From NCBI GenBank assembly GCA_040507225.1, contig JBEVVG010000007.1, forward strand, positions 1 through 64,000: a stretch of DNA of 64,000 nucleotides, in the 5' to 3' direction. The stretch comes from Thiodiazotropha sp040507225 (GTDB taxonomy: Bacteria > Pseudomonadota > Gammaproteobacteria > Chromatiales > Chromatiaceae). The translations under genes were made by a program, and so were the position numbers. Shown piece by piece: positions 26,127 through 33,637 of this stretch (position 1 is its first letter; each line of letters begins with the position of its first letter). The notes under the pieces are model-generated. The model was given only the letters and a program-made list of their open reading frames with translations, was not told where the DNA came from and searched no databases.

Positions 26127-26786
26127 TTATTTTTCGCTGGCGTAGTAGTGCGCCATGGCTCTCAGTTCTTCATCCGAGAGTTTACTGACCCGTTTGCCCA
26201 TCTTTCTTGGCTGGCAACGCATTCCCTTGGCGCGGCAGTCATTTAGATAATGCAGGGTATAGTCAGGCCACTGTCCGGCCAGGCGAGGCGCATCATCTTC
26301 CTGTACGCGACCGCCGTCATCATGGCAAGTTTTGCACTGGCCCTCGTGTATTTTCTTACCCATGGCCACGAGTTTGGGATCGGTTTTGACGGTGCTCGAG
26401 ATCCAGGGCTTGGCGGCCAGATAGGATGCGATTGCCTTGATTTCACTGTCGGAATAGCCTTTGGCAATACGCCCCATGATGGTTGACCTTCGCTCACCGC
26501 TCTTGAACTCCTCAAGCACAAGCTGCATGTACTCCTTTTCCATCCCGCCGATGATCGGCATGATTTCGCCGGCACTGGCGCCGTCGGTTCCGTGGCAACC
26601 GGCACAGGTGTTCGCCAGCATGCTTGGGGAGCGTACACCCTCGGGTTCGGAAGCGGGCTTCTCCTCGTTTGTTTGTGCAGCCTCGGTCTGGGTCGGCTTG
26701 GTGATTTCAGAGCTGCAACCTGTGACCATCCACAGACCGAGTGTGGTCGTCATAAGGGCCAACATCGGGTATAGGGTTTTTCTCAT
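26127..26786 (-). CDS. fccA: Diheme c-type cytochrome lipoprotein (FccA-like)
   Basis: A 219-aa protein with a lipobox (MVTGC, Cys24), a Glu/Thr-rich linker (25-55) and two class I cytochrome c domains with CAGCH (about 62-66) and CKTCH (about 150-154). The later MRCQPRKMGKRVSKLSDEEL resembles FccA/cytochrome c553 C-termini. It is the expected electron acceptor of FccB. As a predicted lipoprotein it would be membrane-tethered, unlike the soluble FccA of model purple sulfur bacteria. CTGAGGAGA before the ATG is a strong ribosome site. It sits between the TPR gene and fccB. Confidence 0.88.
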   Translation of the reverse strand: MRKTLYPMLALMTTTLGLWMVTGCSSEITKPTQTEAAQTNEEKPASEPEGVRSPSMLANTCAGCHGTDGASAGEIMPIIGGMEKEYMQLVLEEFKSGERRSTIMGRIAKGYSDSEIKAIASYLAAKPWISSTVKTDPKLVAMGKKIHEGQCKTCHDDGGRVQEDDAPRLAGQWPDYTLHYLNDCRAKGMRCQPRKMGKRVSKLSDEELRAMAHYYASEK

Positions 26787-26814
26787 GGATATCTCCTCAG
26801 ATGCTCAACCGTGA

Positions 26815-27261
26815 TCAGTGCCCGCCGGCTCCCTCTCGCTGATTTAGCCAGGCAAGAACGTCGTTGATTTCACTCTTTTTAGTGGGTTCCAGTCGGGATG
26901 CCTCATGCAACGCTTCACGAGCCAGGCTATAGCGGCCCATGTGAAGATAAGCGATCGACAAGCCAATAAAGGCATCGGCGTTTTCGCTATCGAGCATGAT
27001 GGCTTTCTGAAAGTTATCGATACTGGGTGCATATTCCTGACGCAATAGTTGAATGCCACCCAGCCGGCTGTAAGCCAAAGTGGAATCAGGTGCCACTTCA
27101 ATCGCCTGCATGAGCAGTGATTGGGCCTGTTCCAGGTTACCGGCTTCGGATTGTCGATTCGCCTGCTGGATGAGGCCCTCCTCATTCCCGCCGGCGCTAC
27201 ACATACCGGTGGATCCCAGCAGGATCATTCCGCTCACCAGATGGCGGATAAGTCTACCCAT
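26815..27261 (-). CDS. Small exported TPR protein in the octaheme/fcc operon
   Basis: A 148-aa protein with a signal peptide (MGRLIRHLVSGMILLGSTGM, cleaved near CSAGG) and about three tetratricopeptide repeats (30-135). TPRs bind other proteins, so a role in assembling or tethering the cytochromes is plausible but inferred. I start at 27261, where GGGAGG precedes the ATG; the longer frame to 27366 runs into the octaheme gene. It lies between the octaheme gene and fccA. Confidence 0.82.
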   Translation of the reverse strand: MGRLIRHLVSGMILLGSTGMCSAGGNEEGLIQQANRQSEAGNLEQAQSLLMQAIEVAPDSTLAYSRLGGIQLLRQEYAPSIDNFQKAIMLDSENADAFIGLSIAYLHMGRYSLAREALHEASRLEPTKKSEINDVLAWLNQREGAGGH

Positions 27262-27331
27262 GGATTGCCTCCCGGACCGACGGGTTGAAAAGCCTCCTCC
27301 GAATCCTGCTTCGGAGGAGGTTGATGTGTGG

Positions 27332-28822
27332 CTATTTGAGAGCGCCCTTGCCGTAGCGGTCCTCAAAGCCCTTACGTACCTTGTCGATGGCTTCCTTGCT
27401 CATGCCTTCGAAGTACCAGGTATGTCCTTCGATGGGACGGAAGTACTTGTCGAGCATGGCGGTGGCGAACTCCTCATTGCCATCCTTCTTCATGACGACT
27501 TCCTTGAGTTCCGGAATCCACTTGAAGTAGGTGTGCTTGGCCACATCGTAGATGCCGTGCCACCATGTGTAATCGGGGCCGCTCATGGAAGCGCCATGGC
27601 GGGCGCGGCGTCCCTCATGATGCCAGATTTCCCACCAGGTCCACTCGATCTTTTCGTCGAACGGGCTCTTGGTGATATAACCGTTGGCCTTCAGCTCTCC
27701 CATCACTGCGGCAATCGGCTTGGCGAACTTGTCATTGTAGAGTTCCACTACGTTGTCGAACTGGTTGTAGTGGCCTTTGATCACACTGTCGCTGTGGCAG
27801 GCTTTGCACACCTCCTGCATCTTGTGACGTCGTTCTTCCCAGGTGACCACTTCGATAACGGTCGAACCCTTCGCTTTGTCGCCGACATTGGGGATCTCCT
27901 TACCCTCCTTTACGTCGAATTCCTGGCCGTTTTGCAGACGCACCAGGTTGATCTTCTGCGAGATCGGCGGGCGCAGGGTCCAGGAGATGCGGTCACCCAC
28001 ATTGTGGGTTTTGCCTTCCTTGCCACCGGCGCTCATGTGGCAGGTGGCGCAGGTGGGTGCGGCCGAGTAGTCCACACCGGCGACCCACTTGTCGGATTCC
28101 AGGTTCATCTCATCCACCTTGGCCCGGTAGATGATGCCGTGCTTGGATTCGTTGTAGACCTCGATCTGCGGATGGTCCGGACCCACATGGCACTTGCCGC
28201 AGGTATCGGGTGTGCGCGCCTGTGCCTTGGAGAAGCGGTGGCGTCCGTGGCAGGCGGTGCAGGAACCGGATGAACCGTCCGGGTTGATGCGTCCGATGCC
28301 GGTGTTCGGCCAGGTGGTCGGGGAGGGTTTGCCGTCCTCACCGATCTCTACCACCGCGCCATGGCATTGTCGACATCCCGCATTGACTGCGGCTGGACCG
28401 CCGACGACCTCACCCAGCAGGTTGTCCAGGGAGGCAAGGATCTGGCCGCCCTTCGCATGATGCGAGCCGTCCATTTCCTCGAACTCGGTATTGTGGCAAC
28501 GGGAGCAGTCTTTCGGGGTTACGATAATCGAGATCCGCGACCCCTCGTGCTCAAAACCGTCCTTGTCATCGGCCTTCGCTTCATGGCAGTCGAGACAGTT
28601 GACGCCGCTCTGCCCGTGTTGGCTATTGTTCCATTCCATGGTGAGCCCAGGGTCCTCCTGCCAGTGACACTCCACACATTCCTGTCCGCGCGGATTACCC
28701 CAGTCTTTGCCAATCACTCCTGATGGCCTGGCCGCCTCGGCCGGTGAAAACGTTCCCCATATCAGTATGCCGATGACGGTACCGACAGCTGCGTGATATC
28801 GACCCCTCGTCAACCAGTTCAT
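27332..28822 (-). CDS. Octaheme c-type cytochrome of the hydroxylamine oxidoreductase (HAO) family
   Basis: A 496-aa periplasmic protein with a signal peptide (cleaved near SPAEAA) and eight CxxCH motifs in order: CVECH, CLDCH, CSRCH, CRQCH, CTACH, CGKCH, CATCH, CKACH. The segment from CTACHGRHRFSKAQ through CGKCHVGPDHPQ and YNESKHGI is strongly HAO-like, as is HEGRRARHG with PDYTWWHG near the C-terminus. HAO relatives oxidise hydroxylamine or, in epsilonproteobacterial forms, reduce nitrite. I cannot place the P460 cross-link tyrosine by eye, so direction and substrate are open. AGGAGG precedes the ATG. It is first gene of the operon with TPR, fccA and fccB, downstream of an FNR box. Confidence 0.92.
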   Translation of the reverse strand: MNWLTRGRYHAAVGTVIGILIWGTFSPAEAARPSGVIGKDWGNPRGQECVECHWQEDPGLTMEWNNSQHGQSGVNCLDCHEAKADDKDGFEHEGSRISIIVTPKDCSRCHNTEFEEMDGSHHAKGGQILASLDNLLGEVVGGPAAVNAGCRQCHGAVVEIGEDGKPSPTTWPNTGIGRINPDGSSGSCTACHGRHRFSKAQARTPDTCGKCHVGPDHPQIEVYNESKHGIIYRAKVDEMNLESDKWVAGVDYSAAPTCATCHMSAGGKEGKTHNVGDRISWTLRPPISQKINLVRLQNGQEFDVKEGKEIPNVGDKAKGSTVIEVVTWEERRHKMQEVCKACHSDSVIKGHYNQFDNVVELYNDKFAKPIAAVMGELKANGYITKSPFDEKIEWTWWEIWHHEGRRARHGASMSGPDYTWWHGIYDVAKHTYFKWIPELKEVVMKKDGNEEFATAMLDKYFRPIEGHTWYFEGMSKEAIDKVRKGFEDRYGKGALK

Positions 28823-29004
28823 AGCGCCCTCCTAAAAGGTGTGCTTCGGGTATGGATGCCGTGACCAGGACCGTTCAGTTCGTGCCTGCGCGAAACTGCA
28901 ACAGGGCGCCACACCCGGGTTAAGGAAAAGCCAAGGAAAAGGATGGATGACTGCGGATATTCCCCCAACCCCTGATTCTTGATGATCTTCGGGGACTGCA
29001 TGGC

Positions 29005-29024
29005 ATCGCGGTTGACACCGCGAT
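29005..29024. promoter_or_regulatory. 8-bp inverted repeat in octaheme leader/promoter
   Basis: ATCGCGGT - TGAC - ACCGCGAT is perfectly symmetric with a 4-nt centre. If transcription starts near 29052 it lies at about +28 to +47, so it would be a leader hairpin or a downstream operator. It does not match NarL, NsrR or FNR sites that I know. Confidence 0.45.
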
Positions 29025-29058
29025 AACCTCTTCTTGTTAGCTTTGTTATGCAGTTGCC

Positions 29059-29064
29059 ATGAGA
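29059..29064 (-). promoter_or_regulatory. Candidate -10 element for the octaheme operon
   Basis: On the minus strand TCTCAT (4 of 6 matches to TATAAT) sits at exactly the distance expected from an FNR site centred at -41.5. The plus-strand position at the equivalent distance (GAATGC) is poor, so leftward control is favoured. Confidence 0.35.
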
Positions 29065-29086
29065 GATTAAAAAACCTGTCGGATCC

Positions 29087-29100
29087 TTGATATAGATCAA
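29087..29100. promoter_or_regulatory. FNR box (perfect consensus)
   Basis: TTGAT-ATAG-ATCAA matches the FNR consensus TTGAT-N4-ATCAA at all ten defined bases. It lies between the octaheme operon (start 28822, minus) and the radical SAM gene (start 29346, plus). The window encodes a matching FNR-family protein at 22627-23352. Confidence 0.8.
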
Positions 29101-29345
29101 GACGCAGAAGCCCTGGATTTCCGAATGCGGGGTGCCGGTCGATCCGTTCTCCTACGCTTGAATTGGCATGTCATTGAACACTGGAAAGTTTTATTCCTTG
29201 AATGTCCCGGAAAACTCCGCAGAATGCCTCACTTCGTGAGAATCAGGCCAGACATGGAAATCGGCGGGATATGTCATATGGAAAAAATGCGCTGCGGTAA
29301 TCGAAACTTGGCGGTTCCACTGGGCTGGACGGACTGGACAGCAGG

Positions 29346-30209
29346 ATGGTGGATCACCTAGTCCGGTGTCGATACGACAGCGGCTGGCTGCCTGATTCCA
29401 GCGGTGACTGGGTGCGCAGTCTGTTCAGTCCCTATAGCTATCTCAGGGTGCAGTCACCCGTAACGGCCCTGATGGGACCCCAGTACCGGCGCAGTCGTAC
29501 CCGCCTGGAGATCGATCTGACCTGGGCGTGCAATCTACGCTGTCACAACTGCAATCGATCCTGCAGCCAGGTACCCTCGGTTGAGCGCATCGAACTCGAA
29601 CAGATCCGACGCTTCGTGGATGAGTCCGTCGCATCCGCTCAATCCTGGGAACAGATCCGGTTGTTGGGCGGTGAGCCCACCCTGCATCCCGAGCTCGATG
29701 AGATTCTCGCTGTATTGCTGACCTGGCGAAGTGAACACAGTCCCGCCACCCGGATCGAACTCACCAGCAACGGTTACGGTCCCCGGGTGGCCCGGGTCAT
29801 CCAGGGGCTTCCGACAGGCGTGGTGGTCAACAACACCCGCAAGTCGAGCCGCAGCCAATCCTTCCGCAGTTTCAATATCGCCCCGCTGGACCGTGCGGAA
29901 TACACCTTCGCCGACTACCGGAACGGCTGCCGGGTGATCCAGGTATCGGGGATCGGTTTGACGCCCTACGGCTGGTACCCCTGTCCGATTGCCGGGGGAA
30001 TCGACCGGGTTATGGGTTTCGATCTGGGTCTGAAGCGCATGCCAGAGCATGAGGACGATATGCTGGATCAACTGAGGACCTTTTGCCCGCTCTGCGGACA
30101 CTTCAAACGCCTGTTCGAATTCCCCCTGGGTGAACCGAGGCAGTCCGGTGTCTGGCTACGGGCTTACACCCGTTATCGTCAGAGTCCCCCCGCGCTGACC
30201 CGCTATTGA
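29346..30209 (+). CDS. Radical SAM protein of unknown function
   Basis: A 287-aa protein with the radical SAM 4Fe-4S motif C62-x3-C66-x2-C69 (WACNLRCHNC), an extra Cys73, and a GGEPT SAM-binding segment near residue 108. The C-terminal half has further cysteines (WYPCPIAGG, TFCPLCGHFK) that could bind an auxiliary cluster, as in SPASM/twitch proteins. The chemistry is SAM-dependent radical modification of an unknown substrate. It is divergent from the octaheme operon across a shared FNR-box region, so a maturation role for that operon is conceivable but unproven. No good ribosome site marks the start, and the N-terminal 45 residues are uncertain. Confidence 0.82.
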   Translation: MVDHLVRCRYDSGWLPDSSGDWVRSLFSPYSYLRVQSPVTALMGPQYRRSRTRLEIDLTWACNLRCHNCNRSCSQVPSVERIELEQIRRFVDESVASAQSWEQIRLLGGEPTLHPELDEILAVLLTWRSEHSPATRIELTSNGYGPRVARVIQGLPTGVVVNNTRKSSRSQSFRSFNIAPLDRAEYTFADYRNGCRVIQVSGIGLTPYGWYPCPIAGGIDRVMGFDLGLKRMPEHEDDMLDQLRTFCPLCGHFKRLFEFPLGEPRQSGVWLRAYTRYRQSPPALTRY

Positions 30210-30295
30210 ACCCTGCGAATGAACCCAGTTGATGAACAGAGAGCCGCAAACCCTGGCGCATGTCGATATGCGCCGGGATAAGGGCGTCTGAGAGT

Positions 30296-30634
30296 TCACT
30301 CCAGGACGCTGTTCGGCATGTACGCGTGCATCTCAGCCGAGCGGGGCAGTCCCGCGATGCGCCAGGCTATCGAAGGATCGGTGAACAGGACCTTGATACA
30401 GCCGGTTTGCAAGCCGAGTTCCGAACAGACCTGCGTGACCCGGGGATAGTCGCTGGGATGCCCCGCATGGTAGTTGCGCCGCAGGGCCTGGATGATCTGC
30501 CACTGGTCGGATGACAGGTCGGCGAATCCGGCCTCCCGGGCCATCTCGATCGCCAGCTCCTCATTCCACTCCGTGGCATCCACCAGGTATCCGTCAACAT
30601 CGGTTCTCACATTGGCATTGGTTTTAAGTTGCAT
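30296..30634 (-). CDS. DsrC/TusE-family protein lacking the C-terminal cysteines (RspA-like)
   Basis: A 112-aa protein with the DsrC fold signatures DGYLVDATEWNEELAIEMA, DQWQIIQALRRNYHAG and the C-terminal IAGLP. In DsrC a cysteine precedes KIAGLPKP and another ends the chain. Here the first is Trp (AWRIAGLP) and the tail has none (RSAEMHAYMPNSVLE). The only cysteines, 70 and 79, are internal. This fits the DsrC relatives called RspA, proposed to be regulatory rather than sulfur carriers. I start at 30634 because GGGAG precedes this ATG; the upstream frame lacks similarity. It converges on the radical SAM gene. Confidence 0.85.
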   Translation of the reverse strand: MQLKTNANVRTDVDGYLVDATEWNEELAIEMAREAGFADLSSDQWQIIQALRRNYHAGHPSDYPRVTQVCSELGLQTGCIKVLFTDPSIAWRIAGLPRSAEMHAYMPNSVLE

Positions 30635-30874
30635 GTGCGTCGCTCCCGTCTTGATTGTATGCGTTCGGGACCGTCCCGGGATGACTGCCCGTGACGGTAT
30701 TAAACTCAGGACAGCAATCCCCATGCCAGGCAAACCTAGGCGGGAACAGGCGGGGGAACATGGAGATCAGCAGGCGGGATGCCGGGCTGGAGGTGCAAAT
30801 GAACCGGCGGGCGGTTGGCTGATATGAACCGTTACGGGATGGTGTAGCGATCGGTAACGGCGGTCTGAAAAGCA

Positions 30875-30897
30875 GAAACCCGCCATTGGCGGGTTTC
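30875..30897 (-). terminator. Hairpin terminator after rpmB-rpmG
   Basis: GAAACCCGCC and GGCGGGTTTC form a perfect 10-bp stem with an ATT loop 25 bases past the rpmG stop on the minus strand. The stem ends in Us on its 3' side (GGGTTTC, then TGC), so it is a short-U intrinsic terminator. Confidence 0.7.
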
Positions 30898-30921
30898 CGT
30901 GTCCAGGGGCAAGCGTGGGAT

Positions 30922-31077
30922 CTATTTGATCTTGGCTTCCTTGTACATCACGTGCTTGCGAACCTTCGGGTCGAACTTCTTGATTTCCATCTTGCCCGGC
31001 TGGTTACGCTTGTTCTTGGTCGTGGTGTAGAAATGTCCGGTACCGGCACTGGACACGAGTTTGATTTTGTCACGCAT
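30922..31077 (-). CDS. rpmG: 50S ribosomal protein L33
   Basis: A 51-aa ribosomal protein read on the minus strand: begins MRDKIKLVSSAGTGHFYTT, contains KNKRNQPGKMEIKKFDP and ends YKEAKIK. It is the cysteine-free (zinc-independent) form of L33. It lies 16 bases after rpmB, the usual rpmB-rpmG pair, and ends shortly before a hairpin terminator. It was missed by a 60-codon cutoff. Confidence 0.97.
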   Translation of the reverse strand: MRDKIKLVSSAGTGHFYTTTKNKRNQPGKMEIKKFDPKVRKHVMYKEAKIK

Positions 31078-31093
31078 TTTCAGTGCTCCTCAA

Positions 31094-31330
31094 TCAGATT
31101 TTTTCGCCACGGGCGCGCAGGTCGGACAGGACGGCGTCGATGCCCTTCTTGTCGATGATGCGCATGCCTTTGGACGAAAGGCGCAGACGCACCCAGCGGT
31201 TTTCGCTCTCAACCCAGAACCGGTGGGTGTGCAGGTTCGGCAGAAAGCGGCGTTTGGTCTTGTTGTGTGCATGGGAAACGTTGTTCCCCGTGACCGGGCG
31301 TTTGCCGGTTACCTGGCAGACTCTTGACAT
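31094..31330 (-). CDS. rpmB: 50S ribosomal protein L28
   Basis: A 78-aa ribosomal protein: MSRVCQVTGKRPVTGNNVSHA start, typical of proteobacterial L28, with a basic core and DLRARGEKI end. First gene of the rpmB-rpmG operon with a good sigma-70 promoter 47 bases upstream. The usual neighbour radC follows upstream. Confidence 0.97.
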   Translation of the reverse strand: MSRVCQVTGKRPVTGNNVSHAHNKTKRRFLPNLHTHRFWVESENRWVRLRLSSKGMRIIDKKGIDAVLSDLRARGEKI

Positions 31331-31376
31331 GGTCGAAACCTCGAAATTCAGTTATCCCTGGGACGAAAGGCGCGTA

Positions 31377-31405
31377 TTTATATCAGAGTGCCGCCGGATA
31401 GGCAA
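31377..31405 (-). promoter_or_regulatory. Sigma-70 promoter of rpmB-rpmG
   Basis: On the minus strand TTGCCT (31400-31405) and TATAAA (31377-31382) are separated by exactly 17 bases, about 47 bases ahead of the rpmB ATG. Between radC and rpmB no other gene is present. Confidence 0.7.
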
Positions 31406-31439
31406 GCGCCGATCCGCCCTGCGGGGGATTACCTGTCGG

Positions 31440-32114
31440 TTACATGAGGCCCCGCTCCGCCAGCGAAACCGGTGTGCCCTCTCCGATGATGATGTGATCG
31501 AGCACGCGGATGTCCACCAGCGACAGGGCGCTTTTCAAGGTTTGGGTGATCGCCTGGTCCGCCTGGCTTGGTTCGGCCACCCCGGAAGGGTGATTATGCG
31601 CCAGTATCAGTGCCGCGGCATTGTGCTGTAAGGCGCTCTTGACCACCTCCCGGGGATGCACACTGGCGCCGTCGATGGTGCCGCGGAACAACTCCTCGTA
31701 GCCCAGCACCCGGTGCCTGTTGTCGAGAAACAGACAGGCGAACACCTCATGGCGATAGTGCCTCAATCTGGTCTTCAGGTATTCACGGCTCTGCTGCGGA
31801 CTGGTCAGGCTGTCGGCATGGCGGATTGATTCGTGCAGGTAGCGGCGTGTGATCTCCAGAGCGGCCTGCAGTTGGGCGTACTTTGCCACCCCAAGGCCCC
31901 GGGTCTGGCAGAAACTTCGACGATCCGCACCGAGCAGGCGAACCAGGCTGCCGTGCTCGTTGAGCAGGCTTCGCGCGAGATCCACCGCGGTCATGCCGGG
32001 AATCCCGGTGCGCAGGAAGATGGCCAGCAGTTCCGCGTCGGAGAGCGCATTGGCGCCCCGTTTGAGTAATTTTTCCCGGGGACGCTCGTCCTCGGGCCAG
32101 TCGGTGATCGGCAT
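31440..32114 (-). CDS. radC: RadC family JAMM/MPN protein
   Basis: A 224-aa protein with an N-terminal helix-hairpin-helix-like region and a C-terminal MPN domain carrying the metal-binding HNHPSGVAEPSQAD (H-x-H-x7-D) motif. Although named after a repair phenotype, its biochemical role is unsettled. The start at 32114 follows GGGAGG and gives the family N-terminus MPITDWPEDERPREKLL. It sits between rpmB and divergent coaBC, as in many gammaproteobacteria. Confidence 0.93.
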   Translation of the reverse strand: MPITDWPEDERPREKLLKRGANALSDAELLAIFLRTGIPGMTAVDLARSLLNEHGSLVRLLGADRRSFCQTRGLGVAKYAQLQAALEITRRYLHESIRHADSLTSPQQSREYLKTRLRHYRHEVFACLFLDNRHRVLGYEELFRGTIDGASVHPREVVKSALQHNAAALILAHNHPSGVAEPSQADQAITQTLKSALSLVDIRVLDHIIIGEGTPVSLAERGLM

Positions 32115-32287
32115 GGAGACCTCCCTGTCCCTGATCTTCAATCCTGCCCATTCTACGGCCTTGTGCGTGTCGCTGCGAGACGCTGTTCTAACGGCACAGC
32201 GGGGTAGGGCGGTGGCGCGACCTAAACATTTACAGTGGCTTGGGTTAATCTTGGCGGTTTACAGCCATTTCTGACAGGGCGTGGGTT

Positions 32288-33496
32288 GTGTCCGGGTTGA
32301 AAAACAGAAACATCGTGCTTGGAGTGACCGGGGGCATAGCGGCCTACAAAGCCGCGATGCTGGTGCGTGTGCTGCGCAAGTCCGGCGCCGAGGTCAAGGT
32401 GGTCATGACACCCTCGGCCCAGGCGTTCGTCACCCCGTTGACCTTCCAGGCATTGTCCGGTTCACCGGTGCATACCGAATTGCTGGATGCCCAGGCGGAA
32501 GCGGCGATGGATCACATCACCCTGGCCCGCTGGGCGGACCTGGTGCTGGTGGCGCCGGCCAGTGCGCATTTTCTCGCCCGACTGGCCTGCGGCATGGCGG
32601 ATAATCTGCTCACCACCCTGTGCCTCGCCACCCGAGCCCCGATCGCGGTTGCGCCCGCCATGAATCAGCAGATGTGGCTCAACCCGGCGACCCAGGAGAA
32701 CATCCACAGGCTGCAACAGCGTGGATGTCTCTGCTGGGGACCTGATGAAGGGGGGCAGGCTTGCGGTGAAACCGGTCCCGGGCGCATGCTCGAACCTGAA
32801 CAACTGGCCGGACGGGTGGTGCGGCTGTTTACCCAGGGCGCTCTATCCGGGGCCCGGGTTTTGCTGACTTCCGGGTCCACCCGGGAGCCCATCGACCCGG
32901 TTCGGTTCGTGGGTAACCGCAGTTCCGGAAAGATGGGCTTCGCCCTGGCGGAGGCCCTTGCCGGTCTGGGCGCCGAGGTGACCCTGGTCAGTGGTCCGGC
33001 GACTGTTCCCGCGCCGGCCAACATACCCTGTTGTTGGGTGGAAACCGCCCATGAAATGCATACCGCAGTCATGCAGCGGGTCGCTGATGCGGATATCTTT
33101 GTCGGCGTTGCTGCGGTGGGTGACTACAGGCCGCGCCAGGTGGCCGATGAGAAAATCAAGAAAAATAAAGACATAGTCATACTGGAACTCGTGCGGAATC
33201 CCGATATACTCGCTGAAGTGGCGGCGCGAAAAAAAGCCCCGTTCTGTGTCGGCTTTGCCGCAGAGACCGAACAGGTCGAAGCCCACGCCGAGGCCAAGCG
33301 CCAGGCCAAGGGACTGGATCTGATTGCGGCCAACCAGGTGGGGACCCGGGAAGGCGGATTCGAATCAGACCGGAACGCCCTGCTGCTGCTCTGGGAGGGT
33401 GGGCGCGAGCGCTTGCCGATGATGCCTAAACGGGAACTTGCGCAACAGCTTGCCGAAGTGATCGCGCAGCGTTATCGAGCAGCCGGAAAGGGCTGA
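32288..33496 (+). CDS. coaBC: Bifunctional phosphopantothenoylcysteine decarboxylase/synthetase
   Basis: A 402-aa coenzyme A biosynthesis enzyme. The N-terminal CoaC half is an FMN-dependent decarboxylase (VTGGIAAYK, PAMNQQMW, and the active-site loop QACGETGPGRM). The C-terminal CoaB half is a CTP-dependent ligase (LLTSGSTREPIDPVRFVGNRSSGKMG, then the KIKKNKD and PFCVGFAAETE segments). Start is GTG. It is divergent from radC and leads into algC-argB-slmA; the dut gene usually found between coaBC and algC is missing. Confidence 0.96.
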   Translation: MSGLKNRNIVLGVTGGIAAYKAAMLVRVLRKSGAEVKVVMTPSAQAFVTPLTFQALSGSPVHTELLDAQAEAAMDHITLARWADLVLVAPASAHFLARLACGMADNLLTTLCLATRAPIAVAPAMNQQMWLNPATQENIHRLQQRGCLCWGPDEGGQACGETGPGRMLEPEQLAGRVVRLFTQGALSGARVLLTSGSTREPIDPVRFVGNRSSGKMGFALAEALAGLGAEVTLVSGPATVPAPANIPCCWVETAHEMHTAVMQRVADADIFVGVAAVGDYRPRQVADEKIKKNKDIVILELVRNPDILAEVAARKKAPFCVGFAAETEQVEAHAEAKRQAKGLDLIAANQVGTREGGFESDRNALLLLWEGGRERLPMMPKRELAQQLAEVIAQRYRAAGKG

Positions 33497-33637
33497 TGAG
33501 AGCCATCGGCGGCGCCATGCCTGGCTGATTGCGGCGTCCTCATTGGGCGGTATCGCTGACGCGGGACGATGCCGGAAACAATAATACTATGCGTTACCGG
33601 GCCGGTTTGAGGTCTGGGTAAACCATCAGGGAGTACT

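Larger units (their letters stand above)
28823..29345. other. Divergent regulatory region of the octaheme operon and radical SAM gene
   Basis: A 523-base gap with no convincing gene (a 78-codon frame inside it has no family features). It holds a perfect FNR box, an 8-bp inverted repeat and an AT-rich segment. If FNR acts from -41.5 the octaheme transcript has a leader of about 230 nt. Confidence 0.7.

Noticed and set aside
27080..28273. 397-codon plus-strand frame opposite the octaheme gene
   Set aside because: The minus strand has eight CxxCH motifs, a signal peptide and a strong ribosome site; this frame is a shadow.
29125..29361. 78-codon frame before the radical SAM gene
   Set aside because: No ribosome site, odd composition and overlap with the regulatory region and radical SAM start.
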